Positions 1-8,978 of a stretch of DNA of 64,000 nucleotides are shown here, piece by piece. The notes under the pieces were generated by a model, which saw only the letters and a list, made by a program, of their open reading frames with translations, did not search any database and had not been told where the DNA came from. This DNA comes from Limnohabitans sp. MMS-10A-178 (lineage in GTDB: Bacteria > Pseudomonadota > Gammaproteobacteria > Burkholderiales > Burkholderiaceae_C). The stretch spans positions 992,001 to 1,056,000 of the forward strand of contig NZ_NERY01000001.1 in assembly GCF_003063375.1 (NCBI RefSeq), given 5' to 3'. How positions within the stretch are numbered: the first letter of the stretch is position 1; every line of letters starts with the position of its first letter. The position numbers were made by a program, and so were the translations under genes.

Positions 1-725
1 ATGCGGCCAATGATGATGGGGTCGGCGGGGAACATCTCACCAATCATGGTGATGGTGGGTTTGTCGGAGCGGCCTGTGCGAGGTGCTTGAACAGGGCCTG
101 CCAAAATTTCTTCGCGCGCATATTTCAGCATGGCGCCAGCCAACACATCTTTGGCCTCTGCGTGAGTGGGTACGCCGAAACCTGGCACATCGATGCCAAT
201 GATGCGAACGCCGTTGATCTCTTTGGGCAGCAATTGCAATGGCACGCCACTGGCTGTGGGAACGCACAAATTGATGATCACAATGGCGTCGTATTTTTCG
301 GGATCGGCTTGGTCGTAAACAGACTCGCGAATGTCCTCGAACAACTTGCCAGTAACCAGTGACTCAGAGTTGAAAGGCACGTAGCCCACACTGCGGCGAG
401 CGCCATAAAAATGCGATGTGAAAGTCAAGCCATACACACAGCATGCGGAGCCCGACAAAATGGTGGCGGTGCGGCGCATGCGCAGGCCAACGCGCAATGA
501 ACCAAACGCAGGGCACATGCTTTGCGGTTGATCGTGTGGGCCTGCTTTGGGATCGACAGGATAGTCTTTGGCATATTGCGCCAACACTTCAGACTTGCCT
601 GAGGCCTTGGCGGCAGCCAGCATTTTTTCACCACCCGAGTGACAGCCCATGCCATCACCCTCGATGGTGGTGCTCATGCCCGCAGGTGCTTCTGAGGCTG
701 GGACGATGGGAATCGTTTTGCTCAT
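1..725 (-). CDS. bchY: Chlorophyllide a reductase subunit Y (BchY), 3' part missing
   Basis: N-terminal about 241 residues of BchY, a NifD-like catalytic subunit of chlorophyllide a oxidoreductase, which reduces ring B of chlorophyllide in bacteriochlorophyll a synthesis in the cytoplasm. The sequence shows cysteines in MCPAFGSLR (about residue 71), GSACCVYG (about 95) and INLCVP (about 151), the positions expected for Fe-S ligands of this family. The ATG lies 4 bases after the bchX stop, so the two are almost certainly co-translated. The gene runs off the left edge of the window; its end and bchZ are presumably beyond it. The product name is secure from sequence character and from its place directly after bchX. 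Confidence 0.95.
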   Translation of the reverse strand, partial: MSKTIPIVPASEAPAGMSTTIEGDGMGCHSGGEKMLAAAKASGKSEVLAQYAKDYPVDPKAGPHDQPQSMCPAFGSLRVGLRMRRTATILSGSACCVYGLTFTSHFYGARRSVGYVPFNSESLVTGKLFEDIRESVYDQADPEKYDAIVIINLCVPTASGVPLQLLPKEINGVRIIGIDVPGFGVPTHAEAKDVLAGAMLKYAREEILAGPVQAPRTGRSDKPTITMIGEMFPADPIIIGR

Positions 726-729
726 GGTG

Positions 730-1743
730 TCAGACTTCGTCGTACACAACTTCGAGGGTGGGCTTGCTGGTGTCAGTCTTGCCGCACATGTCAAATTGGG
801 TTGCAGGCTCGAGCACCACATCGCGTCCAACGGCTGAAGCTGCAAACAAGCCCAGCAACTGGTCTTGTGTCATGGGGTTGGGGCGAATGGGCACCGAAGT
901 GGCCACATTGGCAGCCAACTCGGCAAACATGGGGCCCCAAACAGAGTCGGGGCGGCCAATGATTTCGTAGCTGGCGCTCTTTCTGCGAATGTCTTCGTTG
1001 GCAGGAATGGTGGACAGCACAGGGATGCCCACCTTGGTGGCAAAGTTGGCGGCTTCACCGGTGCCGTCATCACGGTTAATGACCATGCCAGCCACACCCA
1101 CGTTGCCGCCTAATTTGCGGAAGTACTCAACTGCTGAGCACACGTTGTTGGCCACATAAAGTGATTGCAAATCGTTGCTGGCCACCACAATGACTTTTTG
1201 GCACATGTCGCGGGCAATGGGCAAACCAAAGCCACCGCAGACCACGTCGCCTAAGAAGTCGAGCAGCACATAGTCAAAGCCCCACTCATGGAAACCGAGT
1301 TTTTCAAGCAATTCAAAACCGTGGATGATGCCGCGACCACCGCAGCCGCGTCCCACTTCTGGACCGCCCAATTCCATGGCGTAAACACCGTCGCGCTTGA
1401 AGCAAACGTCGCCAATGGCAACAGCTTCACCAGCAAGTTTTTTCTTCGATGAGGTTTCAATGATGGTGGGGCAAGCGCGGCCACCAAACAACAAGCTGGT
1501 GGTGTCACTTTTTGGGTCGCAGCCAATGAGCAAGACTTTTTTACCTTGCTGCGCCATCATGTAGCTGAGGTTGGCCAGCGTGAAGCTTTTGCCAATGCCA
1601 CCCTTGCCATAGATGGCAATGATTTGAGTTTCTTTGGTGACCTCAGAGGTGGCCACAGGTGCGGGTTCAATGGCCGCTTCAGTGCGCAAAATGTCGCGCA
1701 TGAAATTCACGGGTGCTACAGAAGGAATCGAACTCGAGCTCAT
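730..1743 (-). CDS. bchX: Chlorophyllide a reductase iron protein (BchX)
   Basis: NifH-like ATPase that feeds electrons to BchYZ. From the chosen start it has 337 residues. The P-loop IYGKGGIGKS lies at about residues 44-53 and the two cysteines in GRGCGGRG (about 134) and DVVCGGFG (about 169) are the expected ligands of the 4Fe-4S cluster bridging the dimer. I chose the ATG at 1743 because it overlaps the bchC stop as ATGA and has GGAG 9 bases upstream. A TTG five codons earlier is also open but has no ribosome-binding site. Compact coupling bchC-bchX-bchY indicates one transcript. Confidence 0.95.
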   Translation of the reverse strand: MSSSSIPSVAPVNFMRDILRTEAAIEPAPVATSEVTKETQIIAIYGKGGIGKSFTLANLSYMMAQQGKKVLLIGCDPKSDTTSLLFGGRACPTIIETSSKKKLAGEAVAIGDVCFKRDGVYAMELGGPEVGRGCGGRGIIHGFELLEKLGFHEWGFDYVLLDFLGDVVCGGFGLPIARDMCQKVIVVASNDLQSLYVANNVCSAVEYFRKLGGNVGVAGMVINRDDGTGEAANFATKVGIPVLSTIPANEDIRRKSASYEIIGRPDSVWGPMFAELAANVATSVPIRPNPMTQDQLLGLFAASAVGRDVVLEPATQFDMCGKTDTSKPTLEVVYDEV

Positions 1744-2678
1744 ACTACTTGTCTCCAATCAAGAACCATCTTTAAACAATCGGCATCGCCAAAGGCGGTG
1801 CGATATGCAGCGTTTGCTTGTGTTGCATCTTGGTGATGCGTGATCAAGCCATCTAGGGACAAACGACCATTGCCAGCCAATGCAATGACGGCGGCCAGGT
1901 CGGGGGGTGACCACTGCGCAGCCACACGAATGCGTGCTTCACGCATGAAGGCTGGTGGAAAAACAAATGAAAGTGGTGTGTCGTAGAAACCAGCCAGCAC
2001 CACTTCACCACCTGGGGCCAAGCGGCCAATGAGTTCATCCAGAAGTGAACTGACGCCGCTCACATCACAAATGCATTTGTAGTTTTTGCGAGTGTCTGTG
2101 CTAGGGTCAATGACCTCGTAGCCCACACCACCTGTGCGGCGCGTGGGGTTGGTTTCCCAAACCACGGGATGGGCACCAGCCAGCACAGCAAGTCTGGCAA
2201 TCATGCGGCCCAATACACCGTGACCCACAATCAAATCGGGTTGTTGCGTGCCGGGTGCGCTGTGAGCGTGATATGCAGTGGCTGCCAATGCAAACAAAAC
2301 ACCTTGCTCCGCCAACGTTTCTTCAATGGGCAATGCACGTGCAGAAGGCACCACCAATTTGGAGGCAGAGCCACCAAATAAATTCTTAGCGTCTTGGAAG
2401 CATTGAGAGCCAGGAATGTAAACCCGTGTGCCCACTTTCAAGGTAGCTTGATCGCCAGCATCGACCACGCGGCCGACCGTTTCATAACCAGGCACCAAAG
2501 GGTAGCCCATGCCAGGAAACGAGGGCATGGTGCCCTCCCAGAGAAGCCGTTCTGTACCCGTGCTAATGCCACTGAATTCGACCTCTACTTTGACGTCTGC
2601 CGCACCCATTTCGGGCAATGACAAAGCTGTCAAAGCCAATGACTTGGGCTGCTGGAAAACGATAGCGGTGGACTGCAT
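1740..2678 (-). CDS. bchC: Bacteriochlorophyllide a dehydrogenase (BchC)
   Basis: 312 residues, medium-chain dehydrogenase superfamily. BchC oxidises 3-hydroxyethyl bacteriochlorophyllide a to the 3-acetyl form, a late step of bacteriochlorophyll a synthesis. The N-terminal stretch containing GISTGTERLLWEG and FPGMGYPLVPGYE is characteristic of BchC. It overlaps bchX by 4 bases at its 3' end. The start ATG at 2678 is only 3 bases from the proximal of two TGT-N12-ACA palindromes, so its own promoter leaves almost no leader (see regulatory entry). A recognisable Shine-Dalgarno sequence is weak (AAGAG about 14 bases upstream). Confidence 0.95.
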   Translation of the reverse strand: MQSTAIVFQQPKSLALTALSLPEMGAADVKVEVEFSGISTGTERLLWEGTMPSFPGMGYPLVPGYETVGRVVDAGDQATLKVGTRVYIPGSQCFQDAKNLFGGSASKLVVPSARALPIEETLAEQGVLFALAATAYHAHSAPGTQQPDLIVGHGVLGRMIARLAVLAGAHPVVWETNPTRRTGGVGYEVIDPSTDTRKNYKCICDVSGVSSLLDELIGRLAPGGEVVLAGFYDTPLSFVFPPAFMREARIRVAAQWSPPDLAAVIALAGNGRLSLDGLITHHQDATQANAAYRTAFGDADCLKMVLDWRQVV

Positions 2679-2681
2679 GAC

Positions 2682-2725
2682 TGTATATTTACTCTTACAA
2701 TGATCTGTGTCAACAAATATTTACA
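2682..2725 (-). promoter_or_regulatory. Tandem PpsR/CrtJ palindromes in the bchC promoter
   Basis: Two exact TGT-N12-ACA palindromes lie at 2682-2699 and 2708-2725, separated by exactly 8 bp. This is the arrangement known from bchC promoters of purple bacteria, where CrtJ/PpsR binds cooperatively under oxygen. On the minus strand a perfect TTGACA (plus-strand tgtcaa at 2708-2713) sits in the distal palindrome as a -35 candidate. The -10 would fall in the proximal palindrome, so repressor binding would block RNA polymerase. Seen: the palindromes and hexamer. Inferred: regulation by PpsR, whose gene is not in this window. Confidence 0.85.
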
Positions 2726-2739
2726 AATAAAACGATTTA

Positions 2740-3930
2740 TTAGTGTAAACCCTGAGATTTTCGCCCCACCAAGATTTGCGTTTGCAAAGGCATTGGGTTA
2801 GGCACAAGCTCCAAATTCGAGAATCCAGCCTCTTTCATCATGGCCATCAATTCACGGGGTGTGCGCAACCTGCCAGCGCCCATGGCAAGCAGGTAAAAAT
2901 GAAAATACGCATCGCCTTGAGGGGTCTCGTCAGGCTCTTGGGCCATGGGTTCTGCCAGCAGCAAAGTACCGCCAATAGGCAGTGCCTCGTAAATGGCACG
3001 CAGGGCTGTTTTGACATCTGCGTCGGGGTGGTCGTGTGCCACACGGATGAGGGTGACCAAGTCGGCGCCACGTGGCAGAGAATCCTCTAAGAAACTACCG
3101 GGGTTGGCCGTTGCGCGGTCGGCAATGCCTTGACGTTCAAAGTTGGCTTTGGCAAGAGCTGCCACTTCAGGCAGGTCAAACAAGTGCAACTTCAAATGCT
3201 TGGCGTGTTGTGCCAAGCGGCCTACGAAAGTACCTTGTCCACCACCTACATCGAGTACGCAGCGGTGCTCATCAAACGAGTAGCTGGCAAAAATTTCATC
3301 CACCACAAAAGGCTGTGAGGCAGACATGAGGTTTGAATAGCGAGCAAATTTTTCTGCTTGCGCTGCGTTGGTGGCTTCGCGTTGAGCGTTTTGCTCTTCA
3401 ATGGTGTAGGGCCAGTATTGAGACATAGCGCCAGGCTGATCGGTGCCCTTCAACATGGCCACAGGGTCTTGCATGTCTTGGTACAGCACGGCGTGATGTT
3501 CAATCATGGCGCGAATGCCAACATGGCCTGCTACGGGTGCACCCAAAGCACCCAAGCCGTAGCGGCCTTCGCTGCGCAAATCGAGCAAGCGCAAGGCCAG
3601 CGCCGATTGCAGCAAGCGCTGCAAGCTCGCCACTGGCAAGTTGGTGAGTTGCGCCAATTCTTCGAGTGAGCGAGGACGTTCGGCCACTGTTTCTAAGATG
3701 CGCAAACGAACGCAAGCCAGCAGCACTTGCGAGTAAACAAAACCCGCCATGAGATCAAACACCTGACGTGCACGACGCTGAGTGATCCATCGAGTGAGAG
3801 GATTGGAGACGCTCCAGCGGTACAAGGAGGTGCTGGTCATCATGCGATCCCAGACCGCGGCCAGCGAATCTCGCCAAGGTGTTTTTCGACCTACGCGCTG
3901 CGCTGAAGAGGCTAGATCTAGCGTTTTCAT
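2740..3930 (-). CDS. crtF: Demethylspheroidene O-methyltransferase (CrtF)
   Basis: 396 residues, SAM-dependent O-methyltransferase of the hydroxyneurosporene/acetylserotonin methyltransferase type. It methylates the 1-hydroxyl of carotenoids in the spheroidene/spirilloxanthin pathway. The N-terminal half has the family stretch AGFVYSQVLLACVRLRI and a winged-helix-like dimerisation region; the C-terminal half has the SAM-binding motif DVGGGQGTF. ATG 3930 is preceded by AGGA 7 bases upstream and lies 25 bases after the crtE stop. The reading frame is open further upstream but that stretch overlaps crtE. The order crtE-crtF-bchC is the conserved superoperon order. Confidence 0.9.
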   Translation of the reverse strand: MKTLDLASSAQRVGRKTPWRDSLAAVWDRMMTSTSLYRWSVSNPLTRWITQRRARQVFDLMAGFVYSQVLLACVRLRILETVAERPRSLEELAQLTNLPVASLQRLLQSALALRLLDLRSEGRYGLGALGAPVAGHVGIRAMIEHHAVLYQDMQDPVAMLKGTDQPGAMSQYWPYTIEEQNAQREATNAAQAEKFARYSNLMSASQPFVVDEIFASYSFDEHRCVLDVGGGQGTFVGRLAQHAKHLKLHLFDLPEVAALAKANFERQGIADRATANPGSFLEDSLPRGADLVTLIRVAHDHPDADVKTALRAIYEALPIGGTLLLAEPMAQEPDETPQGDAYFHFYLLAMGAGRLRTPRELMAMMKEAGFSNLELVPNPMPLQTQILVGRKSQGLH

Positions 3931-3955
3931 GTGTGCGTCCTGTGCTGGGTCACAC

Positions 3956-4852
3956 TCAGTGTGAAACACCTTGGTTGGCGCCAGCGCGATATGCCATACA
4001 AGCTGCACGCGGCACCAAACGCTCAGACTGCTGCATCACCAAGTCGCGCATCGACTGAGCATTGGGGCCTTCTGGAATGGAATCGGAGGCCGCTTGAATG
4101 AGCGATTCAAAATGCGTAATAGCACCTGAAAGCCCGAGGTTGGCAATGGCGTTGGGTCTGTCGTGCTGTGCGTCTTGCCCAACGGGTTTGCCCAACAAAT
4201 CGGCTTGACCCATCACGTCGCGAATGTCATCGGCCACTTGGTAAGCCTCGCCCAAACAATCGCCCAGAGCCTGCCATTGCTTGGGGTCTGCACCTGCGCT
4301 CAATGCACCTGCGCTGGTGGCCGCTACAAACAGCGCACCTGTTTTGGCACGCTGGTATTGCATGAGAGACACACGAGACTCAGATTCCCAAGCTTGGCCC
4401 GCCACGATGCCCGCTGGCATGCCCACACAGGAGGCCAAGATCTGGATCAGAGCTGGTAAGCGAAGCGGCGATTGGGTAGCTGCTGTGGCCAAGGTTTGAA
4501 AGGCCAACACGATCAGTGCGTCGCCAGTTAAGACGGCCAAGGGTTCGCCATAAGCGTAGTGCACGGAAGCACGGCCACGTCGTGTTTGCGCATCGTCAAA
4601 ACAAGGCAAGTCGTCGTGAACCAATGAGGCGCAGTGCATGAGCTCAATGGACACCGCCACAGCTTCGCTCAGGCGGGGATCGTCCATGCCACAAGCCTGT
4701 GCAACTGCCAAAGCCAACTGCGGCCGAACGCGAGCGCCGCCTGGAAACACGGCATGGCGTACTGCGCCAGCCAATTTGGGAGGGCAATTGGGGTCATCGG
4801 CAGACGCCAAGGCCATGGCCAAACATTGCTCGATTTTCGTAATTGCCTTCAT
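3956..4852 (-). CDS. crtE: Geranylgeranyl diphosphate synthase (CrtE)
   Basis: 298 residues, trans-prenyltransferase of the isoprenoid synthase fold. It makes geranylgeranyl diphosphate, precursor of carotenoids and of the bacteriochlorophyll tail. The first aspartate-rich motif is DDLPCFDD after LMHCASLVH; the second is DDIRD. FPGGARVRPQL and GQAWESES match photosynthetic CrtE proteins. ATG 4852 was chosen because it has GGAG 8 bases upstream; an in-frame ATG at 4882 lacks a ribosome-binding site. It is the first gene after a PpsR-type palindrome, so it probably heads the crtEF-bchCXYZ transcript. Confidence 0.92.
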   Translation of the reverse strand: MKAITKIEQCLAMALASADDPNCPPKLAGAVRHAVFPGGARVRPQLALAVAQACGMDDPRLSEAVAVSIELMHCASLVHDDLPCFDDAQTRRGRASVHYAYGEPLAVLTGDALIVLAFQTLATAATQSPLRLPALIQILASCVGMPAGIVAGQAWESESRVSLMQYQRAKTGALFVAATSAGALSAGADPKQWQALGDCLGEAYQVADDIRDVMGQADLLGKPVGQDAQHDRPNAIANLGLSGAITHFESLIQAASDSIPEGPNAQSMRDLVMQQSERLVPRAACMAYRAGANQGVSH

Positions 4853-4890
4853 GGGCTTGTCTCCATTGAATGTTGAAGCCATTCGCCAGG

Positions 4891-4934
4891 TGACAATTAA
4901 AGTTGTCAATTGGATATGTCAACAAATATAGACA
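4891..4934 (-). promoter_or_regulatory. crtE promoter with PpsR/CrtJ palindrome
   Basis: An exact TGT-N12-ACA palindrome occupies 4917-4934. Just downstream toward crtE lies an inverted repeat TGACAA-N6-TTGTCA (4891-4908). On the minus strand TTGACA (4917-4922) is followed by TTTAAT at 15 bp, a plausible sigma70 promoter although the spacing is short. This leaves a leader of about 35 bases to the chosen crtE start. The PpsR assignment is by motif and context only. Confidence 0.7.
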
Positions 4935-4983
4935 CATGAAGGGTGTCTGTCAACCGTAATTGCCTAGGTTGAGCAAATTAAAT

Positions 4984-5940
4984 TCAAGGTGCGCTGGAAG
5001 GTTGCCCCATGGGCCAAATCACGTTGGCAACCCATTCGGCTTGCTCTTCATGAGCCAAGTGCCCCAGGTTAGGGAGGGAAATGATGTCCTGTGTTCGCAG
5101 GTGTGTCAGTGTTTCAGCCACGCGATAGGCGACTGACGGCGGCACAATCAAATCTTGTGAGCCGACGATCAAAGAAATGGGATCTTGCAGCTCGCGAAGC
5201 CGTTCCCAAAAGGTGTGCAAATCCCAGTGCGCCATCATGGAAAGCGCTGCTTGAGCGTGTGAAGGATTGCTCATCAAGGTTTTGTAGAGCCTTGATCCTT
5301 CGTCATCCAGCTTGGAGCCCGTGCCCTCCAAAAGCTTGTGCAAAACAGAAGGACGCGCCGCTTGCCATGCAAACAACTCAGGAACCCACGGCGCCTTGGT
5401 TAGCACTTTGGCCAAGGGCGAAAAAAATTGCCCAGCAACTCCGTCCAGAGGCAACAAAGCGCCATTCAATGAGACCAATCGGTTTGGCTGAAGGTGGCCA
5501 TTGAGTGTCAGCATGCAGGCCACGGCGGCGCCGGCAGAGTGTCCCACCACAATGTTGGGCTTGATTTGCATGTGTTCCAACAATTCAGCCACACCTGCCG
5601 CCATGCCCGAAATTGAAAACAAAGTGGCAACGTCCCTGTCCTGAGGCATTGAGGTAAAACCATGGCCCGGAAAATCGATGGCGATCACGGTGTAGTTGTC
5701 ACTCAACAAGGGAATCAAGTGACGCCAAGAATGGGTCGAGGCGCCTGTGCCGTGCAGCAACAGAATGCTTGCGGCTTGCGGCTTGGGGTGCTGAGCCCAT
5801 TGCACATGCCAGCGAAGCTTGCTGGTTTCAATGAAGCTTGAAAGATGACGCAAAGGCCATTGGCGGCCATCTGTGTCCCAATCTAATGCTTGTCGTTGGC
5901 TCACATTGAACTTTGTTTCAAGCCCTGCCAGCCACAGCAC
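4984..5940 (-). CDS. bchO: Alpha/beta-hydrolase BchO
   Basis: 318 residues, alpha/beta-hydrolase fold. The oxyanion region is LLLHGTGASTHSW, the nucleophile elbow is GHSAGA, and a C-terminal histidine lies in NLGHLAHEE. BchO is found next to bchID in purple bacteria and is annotated as a magnesium-chelatase accessory protein; its reaction is not firmly established. The segment DWDTDGRQWPL near the N-terminus is BchO-like. The start is uncertain: GTG at 5940 overlaps the bchD end by 23 bases, and GTG at 5904 is an alternative. Neither has a clear ribosome-binding site. Confidence 0.88.
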   Translation of the reverse strand: MLWLAGLETKFNVSQRQALDWDTDGRQWPLRHLSSFIETSKLRWHVQWAQHPKPQAASILLLHGTGASTHSWRHLIPLLSDNYTVIAIDFPGHGFTSMPQDRDVATLFSISGMAAGVAELLEHMQIKPNIVVGHSAGAAVACMLTLNGHLQPNRLVSLNGALLPLDGVAGQFFSPLAKVLTKAPWVPELFAWQAARPSVLHKLLEGTGSKLDDEGSRLYKTLMSNPSHAQAALSMMAHWDLHTFWERLRELQDPISLIVGSQDLIVPPSVAYRVAETLTHLRTQDIISLPNLGHLAHEEQAEWVANVIWPMGQPSSAP

Positions 5941-7765
5941 GAACGGCTTGGTTCAAAGTATTGGCGCCGGCGTAGGGCAAGGCTAAATACTGCGCACCCA
6001 TGGCTTGCGCTAAATTTTGGGCGGCCTCTTGCGCTTGAGGTGAGGTGTCCACCAGCAAGGTGCTAAAGCCTTTTAGGCGCATTTCTGTAGCCGCTGTCAA
6101 TGCATCTGTTGCAGCTTGCGCGCGACCTGGCCGTCCATCGCGTGCAATATTGCCTTTGCCATCAGTGAGCAAAACCACAATGGGCGTTTCTCCTTTTTTG
6201 CGCAACTGCTCAGCCAACAACATCGATGCTTCAATGGCATGGGCCAGTGGTGTGCCACCGCCACCTGGCAAACCAGCCAAGCTTCTTTTGGCACGCGCCA
6301 AAGAGCGAGTGGGCGGCAAAATCAATTCCGCTGTTTGACCTCTGAATGCCAGCACCGCCACACTGTCGCGCCTTACATAGCAGTCGGCCAGCAACAACTC
6401 AACGGCACCCTTGGCTTCAGCCAAACGGTTGAGTGCAGACGAGCCTGACGCATCAACCACAAAAACCGTGGTGGTCTGACCAGATTGGCGAAATCGCGTG
6501 ACATGGAAGTCTTCTTTGCGCACCACGATGCGTTGTCTCTGGCCCTCAGCAGTGGCCTGTTGCCTTTGCCGTATTTTTTGCCACGGCGCAGCAGCCCTCA
6601 GTGTTTCAAGCACATTGATGCGTTGGCCTGCGCGCGGCTCGCCTTTGCGTGCACCGAAAGGCCTGCCGCGCAATGCGTTTTTTTGCAGTGCACCTGCGCT
6701 GCCAGAGGTGGGTGTTTTGGCGCGTTGCAATTGGCCAATTTTCAAACTGGCCAAGAGCCCCGCTGGCATGGCAGCTTGGGCTGCTTCGAGCACCAATTCA
6801 ACCAAGTTATCGGGTAAGTTATCGGGCAAGTTATTTTCTTCGTTAGAAGCGTCTTCGGGGTCGTCTTTCGTGTCGTCTTTCTTGTCATTTTGATCCTGAT
6901 TTTCAGTATCAGACTTGTCAGACGGCGGCTCAGGCTCTGGCGGTGGAGTCTCCGAGTTTTCAGTGGCTTCAGGTGTTTCCTCAGTCTGATCTTCTTGAGC
7001 TGTTGGCGGTGGCAGCCGAGTTGCGCGAGGCGCAAGAACCAATCGCGCCGCCACGCCAATATGTTCTTCCTCTACGCTTGGACTACCCGCTAGCGCAGCG
7101 GCGACACGCGCAACTCGCACGGCAAACACACTGGCCCTGAGAGAGTCTATGCCCAACGCCAATGCAGCGGCGCAAAGGGCCTGCACCGCTTCGTCGTCTA
7201 TCTTCACGTGTGACAAACGTTGCCGCGCACTCAGCACTTCTTCGGCGGTCCATTCAGGTCCTTCTTCGTTTTCCTCATGCGCGTTCATGAGCAAACGAAA
7301 TGCCAGACGATCGGCTAGTCCGGCAGGCATTTGTTCGTCATCGCTCGAACCTTCATCGAGAGCCACCAAACCTATGTTGGCCTTGGCTGAAGTGTCTAAG
7401 CCATCTCTTTGCAAAGCCACCATGCCTGTATCGAGCACACTGCCAAAACGCGCTGCTGCAGACAAGCTCATGCGCTCTGCCATGGCCAAGACCAACACGC
7501 CACCATCGGCTTGTGCCAACAAACCTCGAAGGGCGATGGGTTTTCCTGCTTGCAGCGTTGCACCCAGATCAAGCCCGCCCAGCAGGGCTGTGTCATTGAT
7601 GTTCAGAGGCACGCGCCGAAGGGGTGTTTGCGCTGGCAAGAGATTTTTTAAAAGCGCTAGCCATTGGTCGCGGTTTTCGCAGGCAGGCGAGCGAAGCGCC
7701 ACACCCCCCAAACCCACGGGGTCGACTGCAAAAAGTGCAGCGATGGTTGCGGCGTCGCCTTGCAT
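5918..7765 (-). CDS. bchD: Magnesium chelatase subunit D (BchD)
   Basis: 615 residues. BchD forms the AAA+ complex with BchI that drives Mg insertion into protoporphyrin IX by BchH, the first committed step to bacteriochlorophyll. Layout: an N-terminal AAA-like region without a good Walker A, a long Pro/Glu/Asp/Lys-rich linker (about residues 275-325), then a C-terminal integrin-like von Willebrand A domain with the MIDAS motif DASGSS and the partner motifs GGTPLA and LTDGKGN. ATG 7765 is 37 bases after the bchI stop and matches the usual N-terminus (VDPVGLGGVALRS follows). A longer open frame upstream overlaps bchI and is probably not translated. Confidence 0.93.
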   Translation of the reverse strand: MQGDAATIAALFAVDPVGLGGVALRSPACENRDQWLALLKNLLPAQTPLRRVPLNINDTALLGGLDLGATLQAGKPIALRGLLAQADGGVLVLAMAERMSLSAAARFGSVLDTGMVALQRDGLDTSAKANIGLVALDEGSSDDEQMPAGLADRLAFRLLMNAHEENEEGPEWTAEEVLSARQRLSHVKIDDEAVQALCAAALALGIDSLRASVFAVRVARVAAALAGSPSVEEEHIGVAARLVLAPRATRLPPPTAQEDQTEETPEATENSETPPPEPEPPSDKSDTENQDQNDKKDDTKDDPEDASNEENNLPDNLPDNLVELVLEAAQAAMPAGLLASLKIGQLQRAKTPTSGSAGALQKNALRGRPFGARKGEPRAGQRINVLETLRAAAPWQKIRQRQQATAEGQRQRIVVRKEDFHVTRFRQSGQTTTVFVVDASGSSALNRLAEAKGAVELLLADCYVRRDSVAVLAFRGQTAELILPPTRSLARAKRSLAGLPGGGGTPLAHAIEASMLLAEQLRKKGETPIVVLLTDGKGNIARDGRPGRAQAATDALTAATEMRLKGFSTLLVDTSPQAQEAAQNLAQAMGAQYLALPYAGANTLNQAVRAVAGRA

Positions 7766-7802
7766 GGGGGGTATGGACTTGCTTAGCTGGTGTATTGTTG
7801 GC

Positions 7803-8846
7803 TCAGGGTTTTGGTGCCGTGAGCTCGGCCAGCGCTCTTTCAACGCGGCTTGAAGAGCCAGAGTCATCGAGGGGGTTGCGGCGCAGGCGATGTCGAAGGG
7901 CAGAGGCGGCAACTCGGACCAGGTGCTTCTGCCCAACTTTGCCAGCGCCTTGCAAAGCGGCTTCAGCCCGCGCAGCGCGAACCAAGGTCAAATCACCGCG
8001 CAAACCATCGGTGCCCAAACGCATGCACAGCTGAGCGGCAAATTCGCGGGCCTCATCTGGAATGGCCACATCTGCCAATCGTTTGCGGGCAGCCACAATA
8101 CTGCGCCTCACGCGGTCGTCTTCTTTTTTCCACTGTTCGGTAAAGGCTTGTGGGTTTTGCTCGAAAGCGTCTCGGCGCTTCACCACTTCCACTCGCTGTG
8201 CAAGTGTGTCGGGTGTTTTGACTTCTACTGACAAACCAAAGCGGTCTAACAACTGAGGTCTTAATTCGCCTTCCTCTGGATTGCCGCTGCCAATCAAAAC
8301 GAATCGAGCAGGGTGTCGCACGCTCAGTCCTTCCCGTTCCACTACGTTTTCGCCTGAGGCCGCCACATCAATTAGGAGGTCAACCAAATGGTCTTCCAGC
8401 AAATTGACCTCATCGATGTACAAATAACCCCGATTGGCGCGCGCTAAAAGACCAGGTTCAAACGCTTTCACGCCTTGCGACAGGGCGCGTTCCAGATCGA
8501 GGGCGCCCACCACCCGGTCTTCAGTAGCACCCAGTGGTAAATCAACCACAGGTACCGAGACCAAATGGCTATTTTTTGAGACATTGCCAGCTTTGCTGAC
8601 CGTTGCGGCCTTTGTAACGCAATCTGGACATCTGGCATTTTCAGGGTCGCAGCCATAAGGGCAGCCCACCACAGCGCGCATTTTGGGCAGCAAGGCCGCC
8701 AGGGCCCGAACAGCAGTTGACTTGCCAGTGCCGCGATCACCAAAGACCAAAACTCCCCCGATACTGGGGTCGATGGCCGTCAGCACGATGGCCATTTTCA
8801 TGTCGTCCTGGCCCACAATGGCTGAGAAAGGAAAGGTCAAAGGCAT
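7803..8846 (-). CDS. bchI: Magnesium chelatase ATPase subunit I (BchI)
   Basis: 347 residues, AAA+ ATPase of magnesium chelatase. Walker A is GDRGTGKS, Walker B is LYIDEVNLL, and the insert containing CPYGCDPENARCPDC is typical of BchI/ChlI. ATG 8846 begins MPLTFPFSAIVGQ, the usual N-terminus; the 30 codons of open frame before it run into the promoter and start with TTG. First gene of bchI-bchD-bchO. A candidate promoter TTGACA-N17-TTTAAC ends about 16 bases upstream, leaving a leader of about 10 bases. Confidence 0.95.
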   Translation of the reverse strand: MPLTFPFSAIVGQDDMKMAIVLTAIDPSIGGVLVFGDRGTGKSTAVRALAALLPKMRAVVGCPYGCDPENARCPDCVTKAATVSKAGNVSKNSHLVSVPVVDLPLGATEDRVVGALDLERALSQGVKAFEPGLLARANRGYLYIDEVNLLEDHLVDLLIDVAASGENVVEREGLSVRHPARFVLIGSGNPEEGELRPQLLDRFGLSVEVKTPDTLAQRVEVVKRRDAFEQNPQAFTEQWKKEDDRVRRSIVAARKRLADVAIPDEAREFAAQLCMRLGTDGLRGDLTLVRAARAEAALQGAGKVGQKHLVRVAASALRHRLRRNPLDDSGSSSRVERALAELTAPKP

Positions 8847-8862
8847 GTGAATCACAATCGAA

Positions 8863-8950
8863 GTTAAACAAGCGGGCTGACAAAGTGTCAACTTAAAAAT
8901 TAGGTAAAGTGTCAATTTAACTTGACGTTTTGTCAAATCCAGTTAAATTA
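8863..8950. promoter_or_regulatory. Divergent bchI / dxs promoter region with TGTCA motifs
   Basis: Leftward: TTGACA (plus-strand 8886-8891) and TTTAAC (8863-8868) at 17 bp spacing point to bchI. Rightward: TTGACG (8922-8927) and TAAATT (8944-8949) at 16 bp spacing point to dxs. Between them AAAGTGTCAA occurs twice, and 8910-8927 is TGT-N12-ACG, one base from the PpsR consensus. TGACA-N3-TGTCA lies at 8878-8890. Both directions could therefore be under the same oxygen-responsive repressor. The motif matches are imperfect. Confidence 0.55.
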
Positions 8951-8978
8951 TGGCTCCATTGAACGGAAATGAAGGCAA

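Noticed and set aside
8847..8936. Longer BchI N-terminus from TTG 8936
   Set aside because: It passes through the promoter elements and the family N-terminus starts at ATG 8846.
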